Both the position numbers and the translations under genes were made by a program. A stretch of DNA of 64,000 nt from Klebsiella indica (lineage in GTDB: Bacteria; Pseudomonadota; Gammaproteobacteria; Enterobacterales; Enterobacteriaceae), in contig NZ_VCHQ01000025.1 in assembly GCF_005860775.1 (NCBI RefSeq), positions 1 through 64,000 on the forward strand, in the 5' to 3' direction. How positions within the stretch are numbered: the stretch's first letter is position 1; each line of letters opens with the position of its first letter. Positions 18,133 to 27,869 of this stretch are shown piece after piece. Below the pieces are notes generated by a model that was not told where the DNA came from, did no database searches, and worked only from the letters and a program-made list of their open reading frames with translations.

Positions 18133-19014
18133 ATGAAAGGTATTATTCTGGCTGGCGGCTCGGGTACTCGCCTGCATCCGATCACACGCGGCGTTTCGAA
18201 ACAGCTGCTACCCATCTACGATAAGCCGATGATCTATTATCCGCTATCGGTACTGATGCTGGCCGGTATCCGCGAGGTGTTGATTATTACTACTCCGGAT
18301 GACCAGCGTGATTTTCAGCGTCTGCTTGGCGATGGTTCGGAATTCGGCGTGCAGCTAAGCTACGCCGTCCAGCCGAGCCCGGATGGACTGGCGCAGGCCT
18401 TTATCATCGGCGAGGCGTTCCTTAACGGCGAGCCTTCGTGCCTGGTGCTGGGCGATAATATCTTTTTCGGCCAGGGCTTCAGTCCGAAACTGCGTAGCGT
18501 GGCGGCCCGGACTTCCGGGGCGACGGTATTTGGTTATCAGGTGATGGATCCTGAACGCTTTGGCGTGGTGGCGTTTGATGATGCGTTCCGTGCGATTTCG
18601 CTGGAAGAGAAGCCAAAAAAACCTGAATCCAACTGGGCGGTCACCGGCCTCTATTTTTACGACGGTAAAGTGGCGGAATACGCCAAACGGGTCAGACCCT
18701 CGGCGCGCGGCGAACTGGAGATCACCTCTATCAATCAAATGTATCTCGACGATGGCGCATTGACGGTTGAGCTGCTGGGCCGCGGTTTTGCCTGGCTGGA
18801 TACCGGCACTCACGATAGCCTGATTGAGGCCAGCATGTTTGTGCAGACGGTTGAAAAGCGTCAGGGCTTCAAAATTGCCTGCCTGGAGGAGATCGCCTGG
18901 CGCAACGGCTGGCTGGATGACGACGGCGTGAAGCGCGCGGCGAAACGGCTGGAAAAAACCGGCTACGGCCAATACTTACTGGATCTTCTCCGTGCCCGTC
19001 CGCGCCAGTATTGA
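18133..19014 (+). CDS. rffH: Glucose-1-phosphate thymidylyltransferase RffH (ECA branch)
   Basis: RffH forms dTDP-glucose from dTTP and glucose-1-phosphate. It has 293 residues as in E. coli. The nucleotidyltransferase signature [11 protein letters not shown] starts at residue 8 and is followed by [27 protein letters not shown] and [13 protein letters not shown] also fit the RmlA family. ATG 18133 has ggggaag upstream and matches the conserved MKGIILAGG start. The 3' end overlaps wecD by 23 bases. Confidence 0.97.
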   Translation: MKGIILAGGSGTRLHPITRGVSKQLLPIYDKPMIYYPLSVLMLAGIREVLIITTPDDQRDFQRLLGDGSEFGVQLSYAVQPSPDGLAQAFIIGEAFLNGEPSCLVLGDNIFFGQGFSPKLRSVAARTSGATVFGYQVMDPERFGVVAFDDAFRAISLEEKPKKPESNWAVTGLYFYDGKVAEYAKRVRPSARGELEITSINQMYLDDGALTVELLGRGFAWLDTGTHDSLIEASMFVQTVEKRQGFKIACLEEIAWRNGWLDDDGVKRAAKRLEKTGYGQYLLDLLRARPRQY

Positions 19015-19666
19015 GCCCCTGGAGTGGGAAAACCGCTTCTTCGGCGTTAACAGCGCTATCCTGCGCTTTGCCGATGACGCGCCGCTGCTGACGACGGAAG
19101 CGCTGGCTGGCTGGTCGCGAGTGCAGGCCAAAGTCGCGGCGGATGATGTCGCACGGCTGGATGCGCTACAGGCGTCAGGCTTCCGGCTGGTAGAGGGCGA
19201 AGTTGATCTCGCGCTTACGCTTACGGCTTATGATGACGTTGGCGCTGAGAGGGCGACAGAAGCGGATATTCCCCGACTGCGCGAGCTGGCAGCTCAGGCT
19301 TTTGCTCAGAGTCGTTTTCGTGCGCCCTGGTACGCCCCTGACGCCAGCGAACGTTTCTATGCCCAGTGGATTGAAAACGCGGTACTGGGGATTTTCGATC
19401 ACCAGTGCCTGATTTGTCGCGCACCTGATGGTGATATCCGCGGGTTTGTCTCTCTGCGCCAGCTCAATGAGCAAGAGGCAAGAATAGGTCTGCTGGCCGG
19501 GCGCGGACAGGGCGCAACATTAATGCAGGCGGCGCAACGCTGGGCCGCGCTGCGCGGGCTGACGACGCTGCGGGTGGCGACCCAGATGGGCAACGTTGCC
19601 GCGCTTAAACGTTACATTCTCAGCGGTGCCAGTGTGGAAAGCACCGCGTACTGGTTATACAGGTGA
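18992..19666 (+). CDS. wecD: dTDP-4-amino-4,6-dideoxygalactose N-acetyltransferase WecD
   Basis: WecD is a GNAT enzyme that acetylates dTDP-Fuc4N with acetyl-CoA to give dTDP-Fuc4NAc. It has 224 residues as in E. coli. The acetyl-CoA loop region [17 protein letters not shown] lies near 165-180, and the C-terminus [27 protein letters not shown] is conserved. The GTG start at 18992 lies inside the rffH end. The N-terminal half varies most. It is four bases from wecE. Confidence 0.96.
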   Translation: MPVRASIEPLEWENRFFGVNSAILRFADDAPLLTTEALAGWSRVQAKVAADDVARLDALQASGFRLVEGEVDLALTLTAYDDVGAERATEADIPRLRELAAQAFAQSRFRAPWYAPDASERFYAQWIENAVLGIFDHQCLICRAPDGDIRGFVSLRQLNEQEARIGLLAGRGQGATLMQAAQRWAALRGLTTLRVATQMGNVAALKRYILSGASVESTAYWLYR

Positions 19667-19670
19667 CATG

Positions 19671-20801
19671 ATGATTCCATTTAACGCGCCGCCGGTGGTG
19701 GGAACCGAGCTTGATTATATGCAGTCCGCGATGGGAAGCGGCAAGCTATGCGGCGATGGCGGTTTTACCCGCCGCTGCCAGCAGTGGATGGAGCAGCGTT
19801 TTGCAACGGCAAAAGCGCTGCTGACGCCGTCCTGTACCGCGTCGCTGGAAATGGCGGCGCTGCTGCTGGATATCCAGCCGGGCGACGAAGTGATTATGCC
19901 GAGCTACACCTTTGTCTCCACCGCCAACGCCTTTGTACTGCGCGGGGCGAAGATCGTCTTTGTTGATATTCGTCGCGATACCATGAATATCGATGAAACG
20001 CTGATTGAGGCGGCAATCAGCGAAAAAACCCGCGCGATTGTGCCGGTCCACTATGCGGGCGTGGCCTGCGAGATGGACACCATCATGGCTATCGCCAGCA
20101 AACATAATCTGTTGGTGGTGGAGGATGCCGCTCAGGGGGTGATGTCCACTTATAAAGGCCGCGCGCTCGGCACCATCGGCCATATTGGCTGTTTCAGCTT
20201 CCATGAAACCAAAAACTACACCGCCGGCGGCGAAGGCGGGGCAACGCTGATTAACGATCGCAAGCTGGTGGAACGCGCGGAGATCATTCGCGAAAAAGGC
20301 ACCAACCGTAGCCAGTTTTTTCGCGGTCTGGTGGATAAATACACCTGGCGCGATATTGGTTCCAGCTATCTGATGTCCGATTTACAGGCGGCCTATCTGT
20401 GGGCGCAGATGGAAGCGGCGGAGCGGATTAACCAGCAGCGCCTGGCGCTGTGGCAGAACTATTATGATGCCCTGTTGCCGCTTGCGCGCGCCGGGCGGAT
20501 CGATCTGCCGGTCATTCCCGCCGATTGCGGACACAACGCGCATATGTTCTATATCAAACTGCGCGATATTGACGATCGCAGCAAGCTGATTGCCTGGCTG
20601 AAAGAGGCGGAGATTCTGGCGGTGTTCCACTATATCCCGCTGCATAGCTGCCCGGCAGGGGAGAACTTTGGCCGATTCCACGGTGAGGATCGCTACACCA
20701 CCCGGGAGAGCGAACGCCTGTTGCGCCTGCCGTTATTCTATAATCTGTCGGGCGTAAACCAGCGCACGGTGATTAACTCGTTGCTGAGCTATTTCTCCTG
20801 A
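19671..20801 (+). CDS. wecE: dTDP-4-amino-4,6-dideoxygalactose transaminase WecE
   Basis: WecE is a PLP-dependent sugar aminotransferase of the DegT/ArnB family. It uses glutamate to aminate dTDP-4-keto-6-deoxyglucose. It has 376 residues when started at 19671 (MIPFNAPPVVGTEL); an ATG lies immediately upstream. The PLP lysine is K181 in HETKNYTAGGEGG, and EDAAQGV (near 151) holds the Asp that contacts the pyridine nitrogen. It lies between wecD and wzxE with almost no spacing. Confidence 0.97.
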   Translation: MIPFNAPPVVGTELDYMQSAMGSGKLCGDGGFTRRCQQWMEQRFATAKALLTPSCTASLEMAALLLDIQPGDEVIMPSYTFVSTANAFVLRGAKIVFVDIRRDTMNIDETLIEAAISEKTRAIVPVHYAGVACEMDTIMAIASKHNLLVVEDAAQGVMSTYKGRALGTIGHIGCFSFHETKNYTAGGEGGATLINDRKLVERAEIIREKGTNRSQFFRGLVDKYTWRDIGSSYLMSDLQAAYLWAQMEAAERINQQRLALWQNYYDALLPLARAGRIDLPVIPADCGHNAHMFYIKLRDIDDRSKLIAWLKEAEILAVFHYIPLHSCPAGENFGRFHGEDRYTTRESERLLRLPLFYNLSGVNQRTVINSLLSYFS

Positions 20802-20802
20802 T

Positions 20803-22053
20803 ATGTCGCTGGCTAAAGCGTCTCTGTGGACCGCCGCGTCCACGATGGTCAAAATCGGCGCGGGTCTGCTGGTGGTTAAACTGCTGGCGGTCTCTTTCGG
20901 TCCGGCCGGAGTAGGTCAGGCGGGTAACTTCCGCCAGCTGGTGACCGTGCTTGGCGTGCTGGCGGGAGCCGGGATTTTTAACGGCGTGACTAAGCTGGTC
21001 GCCCAGCATCATGACGATCGCCAGCAGTTGAATCGCGTCGTCGGTACTTCATCAACGATGGTGCTGGGGTTCTCCACTCTGCTGGCGCTGATATTCCTGC
21101 TGGCGGCGGCGCCGATAAGTCAGGGGTTGTTCGGTCATCAGCATTATCAGAATCTGGTACGGCTGGTGGCGCTGGTGCAGATAGGCATTGCCTGGGCGAA
21201 CTTCCTGCTGGCGTTGATGAAAGGGTTTCGTGATGCGGCGGCAAATGCGCTGTCGCTTATTGCCGGCAGCCTGATTGGCGTCGTGGCCTACTATATCTGC
21301 TACCGTTTCGGCGGCTATCAGGGGGCGCTGCTCGGCCTGGCGCTGGTGCCCGCGCTGGTGGTGGTTCCGGCGGCCATTGTGCTATGGCGGCGCGGCAATA
21401 TTCCGCTGCGCGCGCTGCGCCCGCGTTGGGATAACGGCCTGGCGGGGCAACTGTCGAAATTTACCCTGATGGCGCTGATGACTTCGGTGACGTTGCCTGT
21501 CGCCTATGTGATGATGCGTAATCTGCTGGCGGCTCATTATGGCTGGGACGCGGTGGGGATCTGGCAGGGCGTGAGCAGCATCTCCGACGCCTGGTTGCAG
21601 TTTATTACCGCTTCGTTTAGCGTGTACCTGCTGCCGACGCTCTCTCGTCTGAACGCGAAAGCGGATATCACTCGCGAGATTGGCAAATCGTTAAAATTTG
21701 TCCTTCCGGCGGTGGCGGCAGGCGGCTTAACCGTGTGGCTGCTGCGCGACTTCGCCATCTGGCTACTTTTTTCCGACCGTTTTACGGCGATGCGCGATCT
21801 GTTTGCCTGGCAACTGGTGGGCGATGTGCTGAAAGTCGGGGCCTATGTTTATGGTTATCTGGTGATCGCCAAAGCCTCGCTGCGTTTTTATATTCTGACG
21901 GAAATCAGCCAGTTCACGCTGTTGACCGCATTTTCGCACTGGCTTATCCCGGCGCACGGTGCCATCGGCGCGGCGCAGGCGTATATGGCCACTTATGTTG
22001 TTTATTTCGCCCTCTGTAGCGGCGTGTTTTTACTTTGGCGTAGACGGGCATGA
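20803..22053 (+). CDS. wzxE: ECA lipid III flippase WzxE
   Basis: WzxE is a MOP/PST-superfamily transporter that moves the undecaprenyl-PP trisaccharide across the inner membrane. It has 416 residues as in E. coli, with about 12 hydrophobic segments from [18 protein letters not shown] on. [18 protein letters not shown] in the first helices is characteristic. It begins one base after the wecE stop and overlaps wecF by four bases. Confidence 0.96.
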   Translation: MSLAKASLWTAASTMVKIGAGLLVVKLLAVSFGPAGVGQAGNFRQLVTVLGVLAGAGIFNGVTKLVAQHHDDRQQLNRVVGTSSTMVLGFSTLLALIFLLAAAPISQGLFGHQHYQNLVRLVALVQIGIAWANFLLALMKGFRDAAANALSLIAGSLIGVVAYYICYRFGGYQGALLGLALVPALVVVPAAIVLWRRGNIPLRALRPRWDNGLAGQLSKFTLMALMTSVTLPVAYVMMRNLLAAHYGWDAVGIWQGVSSISDAWLQFITASFSVYLLPTLSRLNAKADITREIGKSLKFVLPAVAAGGLTVWLLRDFAIWLLFSDRFTAMRDLFAWQLVGDVLKVGAYVYGYLVIAKASLRFYILTEISQFTLLTAFSHWLIPAHGAIGAAQAYMATYVVYFALCSGVFLLWRRRA

Positions 22054-23129
22054 CTGCACTGATACATGTACTGGGATCGGATATTCCGCACCACAACCAG
22101 ACCGTTCTGCGGTTTTTTAATGATGAACTGGCGGTCAACGACCAGCAGGCGCGCCTGTTTATGATCGTTGGTGATGGGAAAGCGGTTCGCGAAGCGTATC
22201 CCGCACTATCCATTACTGGTTATCCGGGGAAAAAATCGCTGGCGCAGGCGGTTATCGCTCTGGCGAAGGCGAACCGGCAGCAGCGCTTTTTCTTTCATGG
22301 CCAGTTCAATACTGGTCTGTGGCTGGCGCTGCTAAGCGGCGGGATCCGTCCGGCGCAGTTTAACTGGCATATCTGGGGCGCGGACCTGTATGAGAACGCT
22401 GCCAGCCTGAAATTCCGCCTGTTCTATCCGCTGCGGCGTATGGCGCAAAGGCGAGTCGGCCGCGTATTTGCGACTCGCGGCGATCTGAGCTGGTTCACCG
22501 CCAGACATCCGGGCGTGCCCGGCGAGTTGCTCTACTTCCCGACCCGTATGGATCCGACGCTTAATGCGCTCGCCGATAGTTCCCCGCGCGGCGATACGTT
22601 GACTATTCTGGTGGGCAATTCCGGCGATCGCAGCAACGAGCATATCGCCGCGCTGCGCGCGATCCACCAGCAGTTTGGCGATACGGTGAACGTGGTTGTG
22701 CCAATGGGATATCCGGCCAATAATCGTGACTACATCAACGAAGTTCGCGAGGCCGGAGCGGCGCTGTTTAGCCCGCAGCATCTCCAGGTGCTGAGCGATA
22801 AGCTGGGGTTCGATGATTACCTCGCCCTGCTGCGTCGTTGCGATCTTGGCTACTTTCTGTTTGCCCGCCAGCAGGGTATCGGTACGCTGTGCCTGCTGAT
22901 TCAGGCCGGGATCCCCTGCGTTCTCAACCGGGAGAATCCCTTCTGGCAGGATATGTCGGAACAGCATATTCCGGTACTCTTTACCGGCGACCCGCTGGAT
23001 ACGGCTGTCGTGCGCGAAGCGCAGCGCCAGTTAGCCGCTGTGGATAAAAATCAGATCGCCTTCTTCCGTCCGAATTATCTGGCGGGATGGCGACGGGCAT
23101 TGCGGATTGCCGCGGGGGTGGGCGAATGA
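22050..23129 (+). CDS. wecF: TDP-Fuc4NAc:lipid II Fuc4NAc transferase WecF
   Basis: WecF is a GT56-family glycosyltransferase that adds the third sugar, Fuc4NAc, completing ECA lipid III on the cytoplasmic face. It has 359 residues as in E. coli. Conserved segments include [19 protein letters not shown] at the start, [11 protein letters not shown] (near 110), [12 protein letters not shown] (near 190) and [16 protein letters not shown] (near 275). It is soluble or membrane-associated with no transmembrane helix visible. It overlaps wzxE and wzyE by four bases each. Confidence 0.96.
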   Translation: MTALIHVLGSDIPHHNQTVLRFFNDELAVNDQQARLFMIVGDGKAVREAYPALSITGYPGKKSLAQAVIALAKANRQQRFFFHGQFNTGLWLALLSGGIRPAQFNWHIWGADLYENAASLKFRLFYPLRRMAQRRVGRVFATRGDLSWFTARHPGVPGELLYFPTRMDPTLNALADSSPRGDTLTILVGNSGDRSNEHIAALRAIHQQFGDTVNVVVPMGYPANNRDYINEVREAGAALFSPQHLQVLSDKLGFDDYLALLRRCDLGYFLFARQQGIGTLCLLIQAGIPCVLNRENPFWQDMSEQHIPVLFTGDPLDTAVVREAQRQLAAVDKNQIAFFRPNYLAGWRRALRIAAGVGE

Positions 23130-24472
23130 CATTAATGCAATTTTGCGGGCTGTTGGTGGTCTGGCTGCTCTCGACGCTGTTTATCGCCACCATTACTTAC
23201 TTTGAATTCCGCCGCGTGCGCTTTAACTTTAACGTCTTTTTTTCGTTGCTGTTCCTGCTGACCTTCTTCTTCGGCTTCCCGCTGACCAGCATTCTGGTGT
23301 TCCGCTTCGGGGTGGCGGTGGCTCCGCCGGAAATTCTGCTGCAGACCCTGCTGGTCTCGGTCTGCTTTTACGCGGTGTACTACGTCACCTATAAAACGCG
23401 CCTGCGCCCGGCGGCCAGGGAACGTCAGCATCGCCCGCTGTACACCATGAACCGCGTGGAGACGCACCTGACCTGGGGCATTTTACTGGGGATTGCGTTG
23501 CTCTGCCTGGGGATTTTCTTTGCGCACAACGGTTTCCTGCTATTCAGACTCAACGCCTATAGCCAGATCTTCTCCAGCGAAGTCTCCGGGGTGGCGCTAA
23601 AGCGCTTTTTCTACTTTTTCATCCCGGCGATGCTGGTGGTTTATTTTCTGCGTCAGAGTTATAAGGCGTGGCTATTCTTTCTCATCAGCACCGTCGCGTT
23701 TGGCCTGCTGACCTACGTTATCGTCGGCGGCACCCGGGCGAACATTATCATCGCCTTCGCCATTTTTCTGTTTATCGGCATTATTCGCGGCTGGATCAGC
23801 CTGTGGATGCTGGCGGTGGCGGGCGTGCTGGGCATTGTCGGTATGTTCTGGCTGGCGCTTAAGCGTTATGGCATGAACGTCAGCGGCGATGAGGCGTTTT
23901 ATACGTTCCTCTATCTGACCCGCGATACCTTCTCGCCGTGGGAAAACCTGGCTTTATTGCTGCAAAACTACGACAAGATTGCGTTCCAGGGGCTGGCGCC
24001 AATGGTGCGGGATTTTTACGTTTTTATCCCCAGCTGGCTATGGCACGGTCGTCCGGGCATGGTGCTCAATACTGCCAACTATTTCACCTGGGAAGTGCTG
24101 AATAACCATTCCGGTCTGGCGATTTCGCCGACCCTGATTGGGTCGCTGGTGGTGATGGGCGGCATCTGGTTTGTGCCGTTGGGGGCGGTGGTGGTCGGGC
24201 TGATCATTAAATGGTTTGACTGGCTGTATGAGCTTGGCAACCGGGAGAGTAACCGTTATAAAGCGGCGATACTGCACAGTTTCTGTTTTGGCGCGATCTT
24301 CAACATGATCGTGCTGGCGCGCGAAGGGCTGGATGCGTTCGGTTCCCGCGTGGTTTTTTTCCTCGTTATCTTTGGCATCTGCTTACTGGCGGCAAAACTG
24401 CTGTACTGGTTCCTGGATAGCGTAGGGCTGATTCATAAGCGGATTAAGCCGCTGACGCAACCTCAAGTCTGA
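23126..24472 (+). CDS. wzyE: ECA polymerase WzyE
   Basis: WzyE is an inner-membrane polymerase that joins ECA trisaccharide repeats in the periplasm. It has 448 residues with about 11 membrane segments and little sequence complexity outside them. The block [27 protein letters not shown] is conserved in parts, as is [19 protein letters not shown] 23126 within the ATGA overlap with wecF is preferred over an upstream ATG at 23087 that would run through the wecF end. It matches the E. coli N-terminus. Confidence 0.95.
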   Translation: MTLMQFCGLLVVWLLSTLFIATITYFEFRRVRFNFNVFFSLLFLLTFFFGFPLTSILVFRFGVAVAPPEILLQTLLVSVCFYAVYYVTYKTRLRPAARERQHRPLYTMNRVETHLTWGILLGIALLCLGIFFAHNGFLLFRLNAYSQIFSSEVSGVALKRFFYFFIPAMLVVYFLRQSYKAWLFFLISTVAFGLLTYVIVGGTRANIIIAFAIFLFIGIIRGWISLWMLAVAGVLGIVGMFWLALKRYGMNVSGDEAFYTFLYLTRDTFSPWENLALLLQNYDKIAFQGLAPMVRDFYVFIPSWLWHGRPGMVLNTANYFTWEVLNNHSGLAISPTLIGSLVVMGGIWFVPLGAVVVGLIIKWFDWLYELGNRESNRYKAAILHSFCFGAIFNMIVLAREGLDAFGSRVVFFLVIFGICLLAAKLLYWFLDSVGLIHKRIKPLTQPQV

Positions 24473-24484
24473 TAAAGGGTGTAC

Positions 24485-25225
24485 ATGACTGAGACGACAT
24501 CCGCGCCGTTGTACCTGCTGAGAGGGTTGCAACTCATTGGTTGGCGCGATATGCAACACGCTCTGGATTATCTGTACGCTGACGGCGAGATCCGCAAAGG
24601 TACGCTGGTGGCGATTAATGCAGAGAAGATGCTGGCGGTAGAAGACAACCCCGACGTTCGGGCGCTCATTGCAGATGCGGAGTTTAAATACGCGGATGGC
24701 ATCAGCGTGGTGCGTTCAATACGCAAAAAATATCCTCAGGCGCGGGTATCGCGCGTCGCCGGGGCCGATTTATGGGAAGCGCTGATGGCGCGCGCGGGCG
24801 CGCAGGGTACGCCAGTGTTTCTGATTGGCGGCAAGTCAGAGGTGCTGGCGCAGACTGAGCAACAGCTTCGCCAGCGCTGGAAGGTAAATATTGTCGGTAG
24901 TCAGGATGGTTATTTCCCCGCCGATCAGCGTCAGGCGCTGTTTGAGCGCATTCGCGAGAGCGGGGCAAAAATCGTCACCGTGGCGATGGGCTCGCCGCGT
25001 CAGGAGATCCTGATGCGCGATTGCCGGAACGTTTATCCGCAGGCGCTGTATATGGGTGTCGGTGGGACCTACGATGTCTTTACCGGCCATGTTCAGCGGG
25101 CGCCTAAATTCTGGCAGGACCTGGGGCTGGAGTGGTTTTACCGCCTGATTTCGCAGCCGAGCCGGATAAAAAGGCAGGCTCGCCTTCTGCGCTATTTATG
25201 CTGGTATTATACCAATAAGTTTTGA
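24485..25225 (+). CDS. wecG: UDP-ManNAcA:lipid I ManNAcA transferase WecG (RffM)
   Basis: WecG is a GT26 (WecG/TagA/CpsF) glycosyltransferase that adds ManNAcA to ECA lipid I. It has 246 residues when started at ATG 24485; an in-frame GTG two codons upstream is less likely. Family motifs are INAEKML (near 41), [15 protein letters not shown] (near 97), VAMGSPRQE (near 169) and [11 protein letters not shown]. It is the last gene of the wec operon. No strong terminator follows in the 231 bases before yifK. Confidence 0.96.
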   Translation: MTETTSAPLYLLRGLQLIGWRDMQHALDYLYADGEIRKGTLVAINAEKMLAVEDNPDVRALIADAEFKYADGISVVRSIRKKYPQARVSRVAGADLWEALMARAGAQGTPVFLIGGKSEVLAQTEQQLRQRWKVNIVGSQDGYFPADQRQALFERIRESGAKIVTVAMGSPRQEILMRDCRNVYPQALYMGVGGTYDVFTGHVQRAPKFWQDLGLEWFYRLISQPSRIKRQARLLRYLCWYYTNKF

Positions 25226-25339
25226 TATTCCACTGCACTTTCGCGGATTTTGCTGGGTATTCTGTGTAATGTATTCACTCACCTGATACTTTATTTGCCA
25301 TTTCGCTAAAATTCATTAACCATTCGCAAGCTTAATACG

Positions 25340-25456
25340 CGACGGGTAAGTATTGCCGTCGTGTTGGCAGGGTATGACTTCATAAAAATAACCGGCATAT
25401 ACACACCACAGCTTGCGGTGCGCTAAAACCGGAGCAGGGCAAATACAAGAGGCTAT
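25340..25456 (+). promoter_or_regulatory. yifK leader with inverted repeat and possible GcvB site
   Basis: cgacgg (25340-25345) and ccgtcg (25356-25361) form a short hairpin. Further on, acacaccaca at 25401-25410 is the kind of CA-rich stretch that pairs with the GU-rich R1 region of sRNA GcvB. yifK is an established GcvB target in Salmonella. The ribosome site aagagg lies before ATG 25457. The exact pairing here is inferred by eye. Confidence 0.35.
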
Positions 25457-26842
25457 ATGACTGAGAAAAAAGCGGAACTTCAGCGAGGACTGGAGGCGCG
25501 ACATATTGAGCTAATCGCACTTGGCGGCACGATTGGCGTGGGATTATTTATGGGAGCAGGAAGTACGCTGAAGTGGGCCGGGCCTTCGGTTCTGCTGGCG
25601 TATATTATCGCCGGCCTGTTTGTCTTTTTTATCATGCGTTCGATGGGCGAAATGCTGTTTCTTGAGCCGGTAACCGGTTCATTCGCCGTTTACGCTCATC
25701 GCTATATGAGCCCGTTTTTCGGCTATCTCACCGCCTGGTCCTACTGGTTTATGTGGATGGCGGTTGGGATATCAGAGATTACGGCGATCGGGGTCTATGT
25801 CCAGTTCTGGTTCCCGGAAATGGCTCAGTGGATACCGGCGCTGATTGCAGTTGGCCTGGTCGCGTTGGCGAATCTGGCGGCGGTACGACTGTATGGCGAA
25901 ATTGAATTCTGGTTCGCGATGATTAAAGTCACTACCATTATCGTGATGATCGTGGTTGGGCTGGGCGTTATTTTCTTTGGCTTTGGCAACGGTGGACACT
26001 CCCTTGGCTTTGGCAATCTGACCGCGCATGGCGGTTTCTTCGCTGGCGGCTGGAAGGGCTTCCTGACGGCGCTGTGTATTGTTGTCGCGTCCTATCAGGG
26101 CGTTGAGCTTATCGGTATCACCGCCGGTGAAGCGAAGAATCCGCAGGTCACTCTGCGCAGCGCTGTAGGCAAGGTGCTGTGGCGAATCCTGATTTTCTAT
26201 GTCGGCGCGATTTTTGTTATCGTCACGATTTTCCCATGGGATCAGATTGGCTCGAACGGCAGTCCGTTTGTGCTGACTTTTGCCAAAATTGGTATCACGG
26301 CGGCGGCGGGCATTATCAATTTTGTGGTGCTGACGGCAGCGCTTTCCGGCTGTAACAGCGGAATGTATAGCTGCGGACGTATGCTTTACGCGCTGGCCAG
26401 AAACCGCCAGTTGCCTGCGGCGATCGCTAAAGTCTCGCGTAACGGTGTGCCGTCGGTGGGCGTGGCGTTGTCAATAGTGATTCTGTTGGGCGGTTCGTGC
26501 CTGAACTACATTATTCCCAACCCGCAGCGGGTTTTCGTCTACGTTTACAGCGCCAGCGTATTGCCGGGTATGGTACCGTGGTTTGTGATCCTGATTAGCC
26601 AGTTGCGTTTTCGTCTGGTGCACAAAGAAGCGATGGCCAGTCATCCGTTTCGCTCGCTGTTTTTCCCGTGGGTGAACTATTTAACCATGGCATTCCTGGT
26701 TTGCGTGCTGGCAGGTATGGGATTTAACGACGATACGCGTATGTCGCTCTTTGTCGGGATGATTTTTCTGGCTGCCGTGACGTTTATTTATAAGGCGTTT
26801 GGCCTTGGGCGGCGCGGAAATGTTGATGATGTGACGGAATAA
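25457..26842 (+). CDS. yifK: Amino acid permease YifK (threonine/serine:H+ symporter, APC family)
   Basis: This 461-residue APC-superfamily transporter has the same length as E. coli YifK (ThrP). Family signature [20 protein letters not shown] begins near residue 8, in two stretches around the first helix; [10 protein letters not shown] follows. About 12 membrane segments are visible. It resembles AroP, ProY and CycA. In E. coli it is Lrp-regulated and, in Salmonella, controlled by sRNAs. It lies between the wec operon and the tRNA operon. Confidence 0.95.
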   Translation: MTEKKAELQRGLEARHIELIALGGTIGVGLFMGAGSTLKWAGPSVLLAYIIAGLFVFFIMRSMGEMLFLEPVTGSFAVYAHRYMSPFFGYLTAWSYWFMWMAVGISEITAIGVYVQFWFPEMAQWIPALIAVGLVALANLAAVRLYGEIEFWFAMIKVTTIIVMIVVGLGVIFFGFGNGGHSLGFGNLTAHGGFFAGGWKGFLTALCIVVASYQGVELIGITAGEAKNPQVTLRSAVGKVLWRILIFYVGAIFVIVTIFPWDQIGSNGSPFVLTFAKIGITAAAGIINFVVLTAALSGCNSGMYSCGRMLYALARNRQLPAAIAKVSRNGVPSVGVALSIVILLGGSCLNYIIPNPQRVFVYVYSASVLPGMVPWFVILISQLRFRLVHKEAMASHPFRSLFFPWVNYLTMAFLVCVLAGMGFNDDTRMSLFVGMIFLAAVTFIYKAFGLGRRGNVDDVTE

Positions 26843-26894
26843 GCGACAAAACGCACAAAGCATAACCAAACGATCATTTTCTTTTAAAAGGCAC

Positions 26895-26923
26895 TAGACA
26901 GCGGGGGAGGAAGTCCGTATTAT
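26895..26923 (+). promoter_or_regulatory. Promoter of the argX-hisR-leuT-proM tRNA operon
   Basis: TAGACA (26895-26900) and TATTAT (26918-26923) are separated by 17 bases. They are followed by a GC-rich discriminator (ccgacccc), the mark of a stringently controlled stable-RNA promoter. The first tRNA starts 21 bases after the -10. Confidence 0.75.
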
Positions 26924-26944
26924 CCGACCCCGCAACGGCGCTAA

Positions 26945-27021
<77 letters not shown>

Positions 27022-27075
27022 TTCACCCGGTGCTGGAGCTGCGGTGGTTTCAATACCGCGTAAAAGATTTACAGT

Positions 27076-27152
27076 GGTGGCTATAGCTCAGTTGGTAGAG
27101 CCCTGGATTGTGATTCCAGTTGTCGTGGGTTCGAATCCCATTAGCCACCCCA
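27076..27152 (+). tRNA. hisR: tRNA-His (GTG)
   Basis: Includes the extra G at position -1 typical of tRNA-His (27076). Acceptor gtggcta pairs with tagccac. The anticodon GTG lies in ggattgtgattcc. CCA is encoded at 27150-27152. The single histidine tRNA gene in enterics lies in this operon. Confidence 0.98.
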
Positions 27153-27174
27153 TTATTTAGAAAGTTGTGATATT

Positions 27175-27261
27175 GCGAAGGTGGCGGAATTGGTAGACGC
27201 GCTAGCTTCAGGTGTTAGTGTTCTTACGGACGTGGGGGTTCAAGTCCCCCCCCTCGCACCA
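27175..27261 (+). tRNA. leuT: tRNA-Leu (CAG)
   Basis: An 87-base class II tRNA with a long variable arm (gtgttcttacggacg). Acceptor gcgaagg pairs with the ccctcgc end with one mismatch-type pair. The anticodon CAG lies in gcttcaggtgt. CCA is encoded. Confidence 0.97.
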
Positions 27262-27305
27262 CGACTTTATAAAGAGTTGAACTAAAAATTCAAAAAGCAG
27301 TACAT

Positions 27306-27382
27306 CGGCGAGTAGCGCAGCTTGGTAGCGCAACTGGTTTGGGACCAGTGGGTCGGAGGTTCGAATCCTCTCTCGCCGACCA
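27306..27382 (+). tRNA. proM: tRNA-Pro (TGG)
   Basis: A 77-base tRNA with acceptor cggcgag / ctcgccg, anticodon TGG in ggtttgggacc, T loop ggttcgaatcc and CCA at 27380-27382. Last tRNA of the operon, directly before the terminator. Confidence 0.98.
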
Positions 27383-27388
27383 ATTTTG

Positions 27389-27414
27389 AACCCCGCTCCG
27401 GCGGGGTTTTTTGT
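27389..27414 (+). terminator. tRNA operon intrinsic terminator
   Basis: accccgc-tccg-gcggggt hairpin followed by a run of T residues (ttttttgttt), seven bases after proM. Confidence 0.92.
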
Positions 27415-27558
27415 TTTCTGATTTTGCAGAAAATGTTTCTCTTTCTGATACCGCTAGAAAATATCCCGCCGATCGCGATGCGACTTATTGTCCAGAATAC
27501 TCCCAATTCCTTATGCGGATAGATGCATTTTCTACAGGTCTTGTGCGATAATCACCGG

Positions 27559-27768
27559 GTAGATGCTCATTCCACCTCTTATGTTCGCCTCAGGGCCTCA
27601 TAAACTCAGGAATGATGCAGAGCCGTTTACGGTGCTTATCGTCCACTGACAGATGTCGCGTTTTTCGCCTCATCAAACACCATGGACACGACGTTGAGTG
27701 AAGCACCCAATTGTTGTCAAATAGATCTGTTTTAACGCCTGCTCTGGTTTCAGGGCAGGCGTTTTTTT
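27559..27768 (+). ncRNA. glmZ: Small RNA GlmZ
   Basis: GlmZ base-pairs with glmS mRNA with Hfq to activate glucosamine-6-phosphate synthase. RapZ and RNase E cleave it when GlmY is low. The sequence from gtagatgctcattcc to the terminator closely follows the E. coli sRNA, including the ttacggtgcttatcgtcc and ccatggacac blocks, and it lies beside hemY as in E. coli. The 3' terminator stem is cgcctgc/gcaggcg (27736-27742/27755-27761) followed by T7. A GATAAT -10 box lies at 27547-27552, seven bases upstream. I saw no clear sigma-54 site. Confidence 0.92.
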
Positions 27769-27789
27769 ATGGGGACGCGGAAGAGAACT

Positions 27790-27862
27790 GCCGGATGGCG
27801 GTTTCGCCTTATCCGGCTTACGGTGACCTGGTAGGCCCGGTAAGCGTAGCGCCACCGGGCAA
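27790..27862. repeat. REP pair (BIME) between glmZ and hemY
   Basis: Two inverted REP units: gccggatggcggtttcgcc-ttatccggc (27791-27819 region) and, in opposite orientation, gtaggcccggtaagcgtagcgccaccgggc (27831-27860 region). BIMEs of this type bind DNA gyrase, IHF or Pol I, and protect mRNA 3' ends. This one lies at the end of the leftward hemCDXY transcript. Confidence 0.85.
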
Positions 27863-27869
27863 TGGGAAA

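Noticed and set aside
18355-18972. 205-codon minus-strand ORF within rffH
   Set aside because: It is antisense to rffH, which has full family motifs; a GC-rich codon bias artefact.
12387-25225. Horizontal transfer of the wec cluster
   Set aside because: Gene order, overlaps and protein lengths equal the E. coli ECA cluster, and base composition looks like the surroundings; ordinary core genes.
27790-27862. CRISPR-like repeats near hemY
   Set aside because: The repeats are two inverted REP units, not regularly spaced direct repeats. No cas gene is present anywhere in the window.
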